From NCBI GenBank assembly GCA_026390575.1, contig JAPLFR010000013.1, forward strand, positions 34,737 to 98,736: a DNA stretch of 64,000 nt. Reading direction: 5' to 3'. This DNA is from Ignavibacteriales bacterium. Lineage in GTDB: Bacteria; Bacteroidota; Ignavibacteria; UBA10030. Below are positions 44,807 to 53,668 of this stretch, piece by piece; position 1 is the first letter of the stretch, and each line of letters starts with the position of its first letter. The position numbers were made by a program, and so were the translations under genes. The notes below the pieces were generated by a model. The model was not told the DNA's origin and made no database searches. It saw nothing but the letters and a program-made list of their open reading frames with translations.

Positions 44807-45263
44807 TGTCCACCATTGATTATTTTTTTTCTTGTATGAAGCTTAATTAGCTTGAAGTCAGGTTTCACAAGGTTGTTGTGTTATACAAACTTGCTCAGAT
44901 TTAATTTGATAATACACAACTGGTTTTTAAATAACATTAGGTGTAAAAATATATTTCCTGTTTTTACGTCAGTTGTATCCACGGGCATGACATTTTTTGC
45001 CTAATGAAATTCAGATCATCTGGAGACAAAATACTCAAGTAGACATTTTTATTCAAAATTGGGAGTATTCCTTTGTATGTAAATATGTTTTAGGGATTTC
45101 GCATACTATTAGATTAGTCGTCCTTATTATACTGTTTCGGAGCAAGCTCCGAGGCAGTGACAGCTCAAATCACATCTTAAAAACTGAAACAAGCTTTTGT
45201 ATATTAGACACGAAAAGAAATAAATTAAAATTAAAATAATATTATCTTGATAGATTTTCTTCA
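44807..45263. other. Intergenic region, 457 bases
   Basis: This is the longest gap inside locus B. It is AT-rich and contains no supported gene; an 80-residue plus-strand frame at 44997-45239 has no recognisable features. It contains a perfect short hairpin at 45138-45151. It divides locus B into a right part (sugar synthesis) and a left part (methylation, transport, transfer), and may hold an internal promoter for the radical SAM gene. Confidence 0.45.
45138..45151. terminator. Short hairpin CGGAGC-AA-GCTCCG
   Basis: Six-base perfect arms flank a two-base loop. No U-run follows on either strand, so a terminator role is uncertain. Similar hairpins are common between genes in this window. Confidence 0.3.
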
Positions 45264-45929
45264 TTATTCAAAGAAAATAAATCCATAATCACCTGTGTAG
45301 TCTGCCAGTTCAAAAAACCAAATCCACTCTTGGATGCTATAGAATGAGTGTTGAGTTAATTGCCAATTGCACATATTTATTTTCTCTGTTTCATTGCGAT
45401 ACGATTCCTGCATCGTGTATTTATTCTGTTTGCCAACCCGTTCCATTTCCTTGAGAGCTTTAAACAACTCGAAATTATATAGATTATGCATGCACCCTAA
45501 GGCATATACATAATCGAACGAGTTGTTTTCGAATGGTAGCGAAATTGCATTCCCGACTTTAATTCTTGGTTTTACTTCTTCCTTGGCGTTTTCAACTGCG
45601 TAATTGGAAATGTCAATACCGTACACTTCCGCTTTGGGTAGTATTTTAGTAATTTCATAAAGTAAAAATCCCTTTCCACACCCTATATCGAGAATCCTAG
45701 CATTTTCTTGTAATTTGTAATGGTTCACCATTGCCTCAGCAACTGGCCTCCAATATCCATCCATATATTTATAACCACCATAACCGTATCGTCGGTCTCC
45801 GTCCCAATAATCCTTTCCGAATTTACAAGAAACTTCAGCACATTGAGCCTTGTCATATTTGACAATTCTCTCAGTGTAATCTCGCTTTGTACTTTTATGG
45901 AGTTTCTCCATGAAATTAATTTCTTTCAT
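45264..45929 (-). CDS. Class I SAM-dependent methyltransferase
   Basis: This 221-residue protein contains ILDIGCGKGFLLYEI (about residues 79-93), YGIDISNYA at the end of strand 2 and LPFENNSFDYVYALGCMHNL. The N-terminal YGYGGYKYMDGYW block is seen in some methyltransferases of sugar and phosphonate loci. The substrate is unknown. It is 24 bases downstream of the transketolase C-terminal-half gene. Confidence 0.8.
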   Translation of the reverse strand: MKEINFMEKLHKSTKRDYTERIVKYDKAQCAEVSCKFGKDYWDGDRRYGYGGYKYMDGYWRPVAEAMVNHYKLQENARILDIGCGKGFLLYEITKILPKAEVYGIDISNYAVENAKEEVKPRIKVGNAISLPFENNSFDYVYALGCMHNLYNFELFKALKEMERVGKQNKYTMQESYRNETEKINMCNWQLTQHSFYSIQEWIWFFELADYTGDYGFIFFE

Positions 45930-45953
45930 TCCTTAACTCCTTAAAATTTTTTA

Positions 45954-46871
45954 TTAATTAATAAATTGATCGAGAAGGGCGTTCATTGTTACACCATGCG
46001 CTGCCAGTACTTCTGTTTTGGTGCCATAGCATTTTATGAACTGATCTATCAAGCCGAGAGACCGTATTCTACAATTTGCATGTAAATCCCAAGCAATCTG
46101 CTTTATTTGCCCTGCAAGATTTCCTGAAGGAGTAGTCTCTTCTAAAATGATGACCCTTTCATATTCACTCAGAATAGATTTTATGCATTCGGTGTCTAGG
46201 GGCTTGAGAGTATGCGCTGAGAAAATAGCTGCTTCTACACCAGTTTTCATTTGATGCTGCTCAGCAGCTTCAAATGCCATCGAGAGAATTGGTCCATATC
46301 CCACGACAGCCACTCCAGAACCAGCTTTGATTTTTCGAATTTTTCCAAACTCAAATGGTTCAGGGGCATTTCTAGTCAGGACTGGTTCCCCGGACTTTCC
46401 TAATCGAAGATATACAGGTCCTTTTTGATTTGTACATGCCCAAATAGCAGGTTTCAATTCTTCCGGGTCGCAAGGTGCTATGATGGACATATTGGGTAAA
46501 GCGCTCATTACACCTATATCTTCAATTGCATTGTGTGTAGCTCCACTTACTGAATACGCTACTCCTGCCCCTATTCCGACAATGGTTACCGGCAGGTTCT
46601 GGTAGCAAAGTTCTACCCTTATGTGTTCGAATGGACGGTAGATTGCAAATGGGGCAATTGTGTATGCAAAAGGATGGCATCCTCGCAAAGCCAAACCAGT
46701 GCATAAAGATATCATCGACTGTTCGGAAACTCCGACATTATAGAATCGGTCGGGAAATTCCTTCCTAAAAGGTTCCATGCTTGCTGCAGGCGAAATATCG
46801 GCTACGATGATAAAAATATTCGGAACCCTTTTTGCGACTTCGTGCAGTGTGTAAGAAAAAGTGTCTCTCAT
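45954..46871 (-). CDS. Transketolase, C-terminal subunit (split type)
   Basis: This 305-residue protein corresponds to the Pyr and C-terminal domains of transketolase: FIIVADI, FYNVGVSEQSM (about residues 45-55, including the TPP-activating Glu), a PFEHIR segment, SGATHNAIEDIG and IILEETTPSGN. It pairs with the N-terminal half encoded immediately upstream at 46929. Split transketolases in glycan loci move two-carbon ketol units, either to supply C5/C7/C8 sugar phosphates or to branch a sugar. The pair may replace or supplement the housekeeping enzyme. Confidence 0.88.
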   Translation of the reverse strand: MRDTFSYTLHEVAKRVPNIFIIVADISPAASMEPFRKEFPDRFYNVGVSEQSMISLCTGLALRGCHPFAYTIAPFAIYRPFEHIRVELCYQNLPVTIVGIGAGVAYSVSGATHNAIEDIGVMSALPNMSIIAPCDPEELKPAIWACTNQKGPVYLRLGKSGEPVLTRNAPEPFEFGKIRKIKAGSGVAVVGYGPILSMAFEAAEQHQMKTGVEAAIFSAHTLKPLDTECIKSILSEYERVIILEETTPSGNLAGQIKQIAWDLHANCRIRSLGLIDQFIKCYGTKTEVLAAHGVTMNALLDQFIN

Positions 46872-46928
46872 TTGAAAGGTTTCTTTTAATAAAATTATTA
46901 TGAGTTAATGCTAATCTATTGTATTGGA

Positions 46929-47756
46929 CTAATCTGAAAGTTCTTGCATGGCCTGTTTAAACTCATCTTTATTCGGTGATCGGTAGTGCCATATCGGTTT
47001 GTTTTCCATGTAACTTACCCCTTTACCCTTAACAGATTTTCCAACTAGCAAGAAAGGTTTTTTACGAGAACGCGTAGAAATTGCATGGTAAATTGCCTCC
47101 TGATTATGAGCATCTACCTCAACAGCTTCCCAGCCAAAAGCATTCACTTTTTCAACGATGGGATAAAAATTTGGGTGTGTGTTCGTCGTGAAGTCCATCG
47201 ATTGCAGGTTATTGTAGTCCACGATTCCTATTAGATGATTGAGTCTCAAGGCTGGCGCTTGCAAGAAAATCTCCCAGACAGATCCTTCCTGCAATTCCCC
47301 ATCAGACATCACAACAAATATATCACGATCACCATGAGTAACTTTTTCATATAGAGCCAGTCCTGCCCCCATTCCAAGCCCGTGCCCCAAGGAACCTGTA
47401 GAAGTAATAATTCCGGGAGTACCTCGGTCAGGATGCATTCCCAGTCGACCATCTGCAGTGCAGTATTTTTCAATATCTTCAGTAGGCAGGATACCTAATT
47501 GCTCAAGGACCACATAGAGAACCATGCAACCATGTCCCTTAGACAAGATAAAACTGTCGTGAAAATCACCATCGTTAGTCCGTCTCATGAGTCCATAATA
47601 AATTACGTCTACCATTTCCAAACAGGAAAATGACCCGCCGATATGAATAGCACCATGAAGCTGAGAAATTTCTAAAATGCGCCGCCTTATCTTCCGGCAA
47701 CGCTTCTTTGAATCAGCTATTTTAAAATCTGGTGGTTGTTGTAATTTATTTGCCAT
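46929..47756 (-). CDS. Transketolase, N-terminal subunit (split type)
   Basis: This 275-residue protein is the TPP-binding domain: ILSKGHGCMVLY (about residues 69-80), GSLGHGLGMGAGLA, then SDGELQEGSVWE...DYNN, which is the metal/TPP-diphosphate motif (usual GDG-x(n)-N) with Ser in place of the first Gly. The ATG at 47756 has a GGAAGA site; the TTG at 47768 is less likely. The gene precedes the C-terminal half by 57 bases. Together with the transaldolase at 57277 it gives locus B its own sugar-phosphate rearrangement capacity. Confidence 0.87.
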   Translation of the reverse strand: MANKLQQPPDFKIADSKKRCRKIRRRILEISQLHGAIHIGGSFSCLEMVDVIYYGLMRRTNDGDFHDSFILSKGHGCMVLYVVLEQLGILPTEDIEKYCTADGRLGMHPDRGTPGIITSTGSLGHGLGMGAGLALYEKVTHGDRDIFVVMSDGELQEGSVWEIFLQAPALRLNHLIGIVDYNNLQSMDFTTNTHPNFYPIVEKVNAFGWEAVEVDAHNQEAIYHAISTRSRKKPFLLVGKSVKGKGVSYMENKPIWHYRSPNKDEFKQAMQELSD

Positions 47757-47782
47757 ACTATCTTCCAATGATAATAATATTT

Positions 47783-48919
47783 TTATTGTCTTATTTTTTC
47801 TATGTAAAAACTAGGATTTTTGATGTAAAAATCCCGTATGTGTTCAAGAATATATTCTATTTGCTCAGGTGTAATGAATTGATGCGCCGGAATCGTAAGA
47901 ACTTCCTTCGCATATGCTTCGGAAACAGGAAAGTCCCCTTCTTTATAACCAAGTGGTTTTGCAGCTTTTTGCAAATGCAAAGGAATTGGGTAATGTATTT
48001 TTACTTCAATTCCTAGTTCATTTAAATATTTAACTAATTCGTCACGCTTTTCAAATCTTACCATATAGAGGCTGAAAGTATCCCTGTAACACTTCGGTCT
48101 GGGAGGTATCTTGACAAAAGGAGCTAAAGTTTTGAGTCCGTCATCTAGCATTTGTGCGTTTTTATTTCGTGCCTTAACAGTTTCATCCACTGTCTTGAGG
48201 ATGTAGCTGGCCACTATAGCCTGCAGAGGTTGTAATCTCATATTTACTCCCCAAATACTATTGTGATCACGGTTAATCATGCCATGATTTCTATACATTC
48301 GCATCCATTCTGCAAGGTCATCGTTGTCAGTGCTTACCATCCCGCCATCTCCCATTACATTAAGTGGTTTTAAAGGGTGCATACTCCAGGCGTTGACATG
48401 ACCAAAAGTTCCTGAACGCTGATTATTGATCCTTCCCCCAGGCGCCATACAAGCGTCTTCAATTACCTTGAGCCCATGACTGTTTGCCAGATTCATGATA
48501 GCTTTCATATCAGGCGCTGCACCTCCCCAGTGAACAGGTAGGATTGCTTTTGTTTTTGAAGATATTGCTGCTGGAATTAGGTGTGCATTTATTTGATAGC
48601 GATCATCGATATCCACAAAAACAGGTCGGGCACCAACAGCGATAATTGCTCCGATCGTTGCAAAAAAAGTTGTCGGTACAGAAATTACTTCGTCTCCAGG
48701 TCCGATCCCTAATGCTTTTAATGCGAGAATAAGCGCATCTGTCCCTGTGTTTGTTCCGATTACGTGCTTACATCCTATAAATTTAGCAAATTCCTTTTCA
48801 AAATTTTCAACATATGAGCCCAATGTAAATTCTGTTGAAAGGATTAGTTTTTCCCACTCAGCAATTATAGCATCATGGTTTAAGAATTGCATCGGGAGAT
48901 AATTGTATGGTACTTTCAT
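47783..48919 (-). CDS. DegT/DnrJ/EryC1-family sugar aminotransferase
   Basis: This 378-residue PLP enzyme contains IGTNTGTDALILALKAL (about residues 54-70), VIEDACMAPGG and the Schiff-base lysine in WSMHPLKPLNVMGDGGM (about residues 175-191). It is paralogous to the gene at 48930; both start MKVPY and both have HPLK at the active site. In a nucleotide-sugar pathway it would introduce an amino group at a keto carbon. It is adjacent to the transketolase halves and may act on their product. Confidence 0.85.
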   Translation of the reverse strand: MKVPYNYLPMQFLNHDAIIAEWEKLILSTEFTLGSYVENFEKEFAKFIGCKHVIGTNTGTDALILALKALGIGPGDEVISVPTTFFATIGAIIAVGARPVFVDIDDRYQINAHLIPAAISSKTKAILPVHWGGAAPDMKAIMNLANSHGLKVIEDACMAPGGRINNQRSGTFGHVNAWSMHPLKPLNVMGDGGMVSTDNDDLAEWMRMYRNHGMINRDHNSIWGVNMRLQPLQAIVASYILKTVDETVKARNKNAQMLDDGLKTLAPFVKIPPRPKCYRDTFSLYMVRFEKRDELVKYLNELGIEVKIHYPIPLHLQKAAKPLGYKEGDFPVSEAYAKEVLTIPAHQFITPEQIEYILEHIRDFYIKNPSFYIEKIRQ

Positions 48920-48929
48920 ATTATATTAT

Positions 48930-50027
48930 TTACTTTTTGTAAAAGGTACCGATAAGATCAACAACAAAATCCTGCTGCTCATGTGTGAGTCCCGGATAGA
49001 GTGGTAAACTTATAATTCGTTTGCTTAGTTGGAGAGTTACGGGGAAATCCTCTGGCCTATAGTTCAAACCAGCTGCTGCAGGTTGCATATGGATTGGGGT
49101 TGGATAGTGCACTAACGCCTCCACGCCATTTTCACGTAGGAATTTTTGTAACTCATTCCGATGCTCTGCTAAAACCACATAGGTTTGATAAACATGAAAT
49201 TCATTTGGTGCTTCTAACGGCACTTTGACGAAGGTTCCCAATAGTCGATTATAACGAAAAGCCAGTTCACGGCGCTCTTTAGTCCAACGCTCCAATTCCC
49301 GCAATTGAATACGCAGCAATGCTGCCTGCAACTCGTCAAGCCGACAGTTGAAACTCCAGAAATCACATTGATCACGATTTCGTAGTCCATGGTTTTTACT
49401 TATGTTGAATCGTTCAATTAGTCCGGTATCTTTTGTTGTGATGATACCTGCATCTCCAAAAGCATGGAGATTTTTCAAAGGATGCAAACTGAAACTTGCT
49501 GCATCTCCCCAGCTCCCAACCCGTTTATCTTTGAGCTTTGCGCCAACTGATTGAGCGGCGTCTTCAAGAACAAAAAGATTATGCTTTTTAGCTATTTGAT
49601 TTATTTTAACCAATTTAGCCGGACGTCCAGTGAGATGGACTGGGACAATGGCCTTTGTTCGTTGCGTAATCGCCTCTTCAATTTTGTCAGGATCGATATT
49701 CAAATCCTCAGTTACGTCAACGAAAACCGGCTTTGCTCCAACTAGAGCAATTGTCGAAGCAGATGCGATAAAGGAATTAGGAGCGGTTATTACTTCATCA
49801 CCTGGACCGACACCTATGGCACGAAGAATTAAATATAATGAGTCTGTACCGTTAGAGGTTCCTGATGCAAAAGGAGTGTCACAAAATAAAGCAAACTCTT
49901 GTTCGAACGCAGCGCACTCTGGACCTTGAATATAACGTCCGCTATCAATGACGTTTTCAAAAGCCGCTATCAATTGCTGTCGAATAGGTGCATTCATTAT
50001 GTCAAATGCGGTATAAGGAACTTTCAT
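48930..50027 (-). CDS. DegT/DnrJ/EryC1-family sugar aminotransferase
   Basis: This 365-residue PLP enzyme has GTSNGTDSLYLILRAIG (about residues 56-72), VLEDAAQSVGA and the lysine region FSLHPLKNLHAFGDAGI (about residues 179-195). It lies 10 bases upstream of the paralogous aminotransferase gene. Two consecutive DegT genes suggest two amination steps or two different amino sugars. In the lincosamide octose pathway, the DegT enzyme LmbS makes the C6 amine; either gene could be its counterpart here. Confidence 0.85.
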   Translation of the reverse strand: MKVPYTAFDIMNAPIRQQLIAAFENVIDSGRYIQGPECAAFEQEFALFCDTPFASGTSNGTDSLYLILRAIGVGPGDEVITAPNSFIASASTIALVGAKPVFVDVTEDLNIDPDKIEEAITQRTKAIVPVHLTGRPAKLVKINQIAKKHNLFVLEDAAQSVGAKLKDKRVGSWGDAASFSLHPLKNLHAFGDAGIITTKDTGLIERFNISKNHGLRNRDQCDFWSFNCRLDELQAALLRIQLRELERWTKERRELAFRYNRLLGTFVKVPLEAPNEFHVYQTYVVLAEHRNELQKFLRENGVEALVHYPTPIHMQPAAAGLNYRPEDFPVTLQLSKRIISLPLYPGLTHEQQDFVVDLIGTFYKK

Positions 50028-50069
50028 TTATTCGATTCTTAAAATAAAATTTTCCACTAAAAAGAATTA

Positions 50070-50519
50070 TTACTTAGAATTTTTTGATGTCAGTCTGACA
50101 AGATCCCAAATCGCAACAAGATAGGCTGGCATAGCAATATCCAATGCTCGTTCGCGCGAAATAAACTCCAAAGCTTGTCCTTCCTGACAAATAATAGCAC
50201 TTTGACCGTCGTAATGATCCCAAAAAATATGAAGGATCATTTGATTCTGACATAAGAAAGAATCTACAATCTGCATAAGCCAACGTAAATTCCCACAATG
50301 GTAATTGGTTTCTTCGAAAAATTCTCGTTCAGCACAAGTTTGAATATCTTCTTCAGGTTCCTTATGCCCACCTGGAAAAACCCATAGACCAGACGCTGAT
50401 AAATCAGGTTTTTCATCACGCAACTGAAGGAGGGCATCGCCAACTGAGTTTAGAAGAACCACTGCACAAATTGTTTCAACTGTGTTTTGGGAAAAAAGGA
50501 TTGATGAATTTTCCTTCAA
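50070..50519 (-). CDS. Nudix hydrolase
   Basis: This 149-residue protein has a Nudix box GGHKEPEEDIQTCAEREFFEETNY near residues 50-73, with the final Gly replaced by Asn. The MutT-like size and the context suggest hydrolysis of a nucleotide sugar or removal of a by-product. GDP-mannose mannosyl hydrolases in O-antigen loci are comparable. It starts at TTG 50519, giving a TTGA overlap with the stop of the epimerase-like gene. Confidence 0.78.
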   Translation of the reverse strand: MKENSSILFSQNTVETICAVVLLNSVGDALLQLRDEKPDLSASGLWVFPGGHKEPEEDIQTCAEREFFEETNYHCGNLRWLMQIVDSFLCQNQMILHIFWDHYDGQSAIICQEGQALEFISRERALDIAMPAYLVAIWDLVRLTSKNSK

Positions 50520-51412
50520 TTTAATTTCTCTAAAATAGAATCTGAATCAGCAATAGATCGAAGTCCTTCGGACAGGAATGTATAGCGAAAATCCGGAAAT
50601 GCTAAATACGTAGATTCGATATTAAACGGTCGGTATCCATTATGAGGCATTGGTCCAATCCTTGGCGTGCTTTTGATGTTTGGTGAATGACCTGTCAATC
50701 GTGCAACCAGTTCAGCGATCTCACGGAAAGACATTACGTTTCCAGTCGCGATATTGAGAATACCTGTACTTCGATGTATCAATACACGAATTAATAGCTC
50801 GGCAACATCTTCCACCCACACATGATCTCGTCGCTCCTCTCCCTCACCAAAAAGCACAATTTCTTCTCCATTAACAGCGAGCCTTAGAAAACGATTTGGG
50901 CCATAACCATTGTGCGGATCATCCTTGCCATAAATTAAAGTTGGACGCAAAAAGCAAAGCGGACCATGCCATGCGTTTGCAAGCATAACCTCTCGCGCCA
51001 AATGCATTATTCCATGAAGAGATCCGGGTTGTGCGCAGGAACGCTCCGTCAGAGGTGTATTACTATCAGCATATACCGCATCGGAACTAATATAAATTAC
51101 ATGACCTACAGCAATCTTTCTCAATGCATTACAGACTGTTTCGCCAATCCGTAGATTCTCTATTAGCATTGCCTCGGACTTAACCGGCGCTATAGCAGCA
51201 ACAAATAGGAGAACATCGTTAGCAAGCAATAAGCTTGCTAATCGATCACTGGCATTCTTATGCGTTAAATCTAGCATTGCCTGAGTTAACGCTAAAACCG
51301 GAATATTATTCTCCTCAATTTTACGTTGTGCAGCTGAGGAAATAAAACCACCTGCACCCAATATGACAACACGGGAAGGCAAGACTGGCTCAGTGTTAAG
51401 ATGTGTCAACAT
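50516..51412 (-). CDS. SDR epimerase-like protein with altered catalytic motif
   Basis: This 298-residue extended-SDR protein has VVILGAGGFISSAAQRK at the N-terminus (NAD binding), YISSDAVYAD, FLRPTLIYG and a DHVWVEDVAELL domain end. Where the catalytic YxxxK should be, it reads HGIMH (about residues 132-136), so both Tyr and Lys are replaced by His. It may bind a nucleotide sugar without classical SDR redox chemistry, or use another residue. It lies between the UDP-sugar-dehydrogenase-like gene and the Nudix gene. Confidence 0.75.
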   Translation of the reverse strand: MLTHLNTEPVLPSRVVILGAGGFISSAAQRKIEENNIPVLALTQAMLDLTHKNASDRLASLLLANDVLLFVAAIAPVKSEAMLIENLRIGETVCNALRKIAVGHVIYISSDAVYADSNTPLTERSCAQPGSLHGIMHLAREVMLANAWHGPLCFLRPTLIYGKDDPHNGYGPNRFLRLAVNGEEIVLFGEGEERRDHVWVEDVAELLIRVLIHRSTGILNIATGNVMSFREIAELVARLTGHSPNIKSTPRIGPMPHNGYRPFNIESTYLAFPDFRYTFLSEGLRSIADSDSILEKLN

Positions 51413-51415
51413 AAT

Positions 51416-52735
51416 TTAACCTTTAAAAGATGTTCCCAGTGTTGCGTACACAAATCCATTTGCCCTCAAGGCTATTCCATCCAACATTCTGTATGGATCT
51501 AAGACAATTCGACTATTCATGTTCTGCATAAGAGTATCAGGTGAAATCTGGCGAAACTCAGCCCAGGGCGTCATGATCGCCAAAACATCGGTTCCTTTTA
51601 TAGCCTCAAGCGCAGTATTTGTACGAAGAACTTTTGAACTTGTGGCTTCTAGCGATGCTGCCGGATCAAATACCACTACTTTATAATTAGATAAATGTGC
51701 CAAAAAAATAAGTGAGGGAGAGTTTTTGAGGGAATGAGTATTTTCCTTGTAAGTAAGGCCCAATATGGCTATCCGAATAGTCATCTTCTTGTCAAGTCCA
51801 AGGCTCTTGAACATATCCCATGCCCAATCTTTCCGGTGATCAGAATTTTTTACCCATGACGCTACAACACCGCCATCCGTGTTGTGTTTCTCTGCATAGC
51901 GCAATATCGTCGCGAGATCTCTTTCCAAATTGCCACCGGAAATTCCCAGCCCGGGACTTAGATAGGCAAATTGACCAATGCGTTTATCAAGGCGAAGCGC
52001 CGGCACAATCTCAGACCAATCGGCACCAATGTGTTCACATATTTCCGCGAGCGTGTTTGCAGTACTTATTGAAGCTACGAGACACATGTTAATAGAAATC
52101 TTTGCTAATTCGGCGCTCTCATAGCGCATAGGAAGAATCGGGCATTCGAAGGCTTTCAGGTAAATGAGAAGTCTTTCATCTTGCGGTTGCCCTGGGTTGG
52201 CGCAGCCTAAAATGAAACGTTCTGGATATACAGCGCGTTCAACAGCTCGACCAAAGACCAATGTCTCAACTTGATAAAACAATTGTTTTGCCGGCCATTC
52301 TATTTGCCTCGTAAATCCGGGCGGAACTTGACAAAGAATCACCAAAAGAGAATCAGTGCGCATAACAGCAGTAACTGTCTTCACCATGCCATATATTGGA
52401 GTCAAATCGCTTGTGCCTTGATCATCTGTCGGTACATCTATAGCGATGTAGACGATATCGCAATTTGAGAGACTTTTTGAATCGTTGCTAAAAATCAATC
52501 GTTCATGATGTTCTGTTAAAAGTTCTGGCAGACCAGGCTCAACCACATGGGGGATTCCGTTGCTAAGCTGCTTTACTAATGTAAAATCATTGTGATAGGC
52601 AACTACCTGAAAACCTCGGGCAGCACTGGCAACTGCTGAGTTAAGTCCTAGATGGGTGAGCCCGGCGAAACCGATCAACGGTTTTTGATTTTCAGAATGT
52701 ATCGGACTTGGATTACTATTTGCTTTTTTAGCCAT
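51416..52735 (-). CDS. UDP-glucose/GDP-mannose dehydrogenase family protein lacking the catalytic Cys
   Basis: This 439-residue protein has all three family domains: N-terminal Rossmann fold (LIGFAGLTHLGLNSAVA), helical centre (ELAKISINMCLVAS) and C-terminal Rossmann fold (IAILGLTYKENT...SPSL...VVVFDP). In true four-electron dehydrogenases the centre reads GPGFGGSCFPKD, with Cys forming the thioester. Here the aligned segment is SPGLGISGGNLERDL with Asn269 in place of Cys, and the upstream catalytic Lys of the 'TKISF' motif reads Ser. I infer a two-electron oxidation or reduction rather than uronic acid synthesis. Confidence 0.82.
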   Translation of the reverse strand: MAKKANSNPSPIHSENQKPLIGFAGLTHLGLNSAVASAARGFQVVAYHNDFTLVKQLSNGIPHVVEPGLPELLTEHHERLIFSNDSKSLSNCDIVYIAIDVPTDDQGTSDLTPIYGMVKTVTAVMRTDSLLVILCQVPPGFTRQIEWPAKQLFYQVETLVFGRAVERAVYPERFILGCANPGQPQDERLLIYLKAFECPILPMRYESAELAKISINMCLVASISTANTLAEICEHIGADWSEIVPALRLDKRIGQFAYLSPGLGISGGNLERDLATILRYAEKHNTDGGVVASWVKNSDHRKDWAWDMFKSLGLDKKMTIRIAILGLTYKENTHSLKNSPSLIFLAHLSNYKVVVFDPAASLEATSSKVLRTNTALEAIKGTDVLAIMTPWAEFRQISPDTLMQNMNSRIVLDPYRMLDGIALRANGFVYATLGTSFKG

Positions 52736-53668
52736 CTATTTTTTTTTGTTAGTTTTTATTGATGAACCAAGTTTGCGAATAGTGGCTTGAATCCAAAGGT
52801 CATTAGAGAGATCAGTAATTGTATTTGATTTTACAAGTTGCTTGAAGTGATCATATTCACCTGCCCAAGTAGAATCCTCTTGGATAAGAGTCACTTTCGT
52901 TTCTGGCGGCCTACCTGATGGGAGTACTCTCACACGATGTGAAAAGGTAGTTGGTCCCCACTTACATAGTGACTCAATATGGGCTGTTCCTTTCTCAGCC
53001 AGAATATCACATGTAAAGTGATTGCGCCACATACATAGAGTCATTTCCAGTTCGATCCGCGGTTGATTTTCTTCCGAACTAATGATGACATGATCAGGAG
53101 CAATATTTTCAAAATTATGGGCAGCAGTCAACTTAAATTCTCCCAATTCATAACCAAACCAAAAACGGCACGTATCGAGTAAATGTGATCCAAGATCGGG
53201 TAACACACCGTCACCTTGATCACGCCAAATACTATCACGCACCAACCTTGCTGTACCATTTCCGTAAAACATACGGCAAGAATAGATTTTTCCTAATTTA
53301 CCGGAAGCAATAAGATCACGCATTGCAATATAGTGTGGTTCAAAACGGTGGTTATAAGCAGTATAGCAGACAACTTTTTTTGTCCGTGCAAGTTGTTCCA
53401 ACTCAATTATTTCCTCATCATGGGCAGCCCAAAGTGGTTTTTCCACAAGTACATGCTTGCCATTGGCTAGTGCATAACGCAAAATCTCAACTTTCGGCTC
53501 ATCAGGGATACAAGCGAGGACAGCATCGTAATTACCCAAAGGTACATCTTCTATATTCCGATACTCTGCTTCTTTATTAACGGGATCAACGCTGGCAATA
53601 AAATCATTGCCAGCATGTTTGCGACGTTTGTAGCCTTGTACACCGAGACCTGCAACTATTACTCTCAT
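52736..53668 (-). CDS. Gfo/Idh/MocA-family oxidoreductase
   Basis: This 310-residue protein has the N-terminal Rossmann motif VIVAGLGVQGYKRRKHAG, the EKPLW lysine motif (about residues 75-79) and YTAYNHRFEPH, then a C-terminal beta-sheet domain with GDGVLPDLGSHLLDT. The family oxidises or reduces sugar and nucleotide-sugar hydroxyls with NAD(P). Adjacent genes encode an atypical sugar dehydrogenase and SDR epimerases; this grouping recalls LmbZ in lincosamide octose biosynthesis. Its ATG overlaps the stop of the kinase/nucleotidyltransferase gene. Confidence 0.85.
   Translation of the reverse strand: MRVIVAGLGVQGYKRRKHAGNDFIASVDPVNKEAEYRNIEDVPLGNYDAVLACIPDEPKVEILRYALANGKHVLVEKPLWAAHDEEIIELEQLARTKKVVCYTAYNHRFEPHYIAMRDLIASGKLGKIYSCRMFYGNGTARLVRDSIWRDQGDGVLPDLGSHLLDTCRFWFGYELGEFKLTAAHNFENIAPDHVIISSEENQPRIELEMTLCMWRNHFTCDILAEKGTAHIESLCKWGPTTFSHRVRVLPSGRPPETKVTLIQEDSTWAGEYDHFKQLVKSNTITDLSNDLWIQATIRKLGSSIKTNKKK

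Noticed and set aside
44997..45239. 80-residue plus-strand open frame in the 457-base gap
   Set aside because: It has no recognisable motif, unusual composition and opposite direction to the operon. It also runs through a hairpin.
51416..52735. Conventional UDP-glucose dehydrogenase making a uronic acid
   Set aside because: The catalytic Cys aligns with Asn and the assisting Lys with Ser, so thioester chemistry is not possible.
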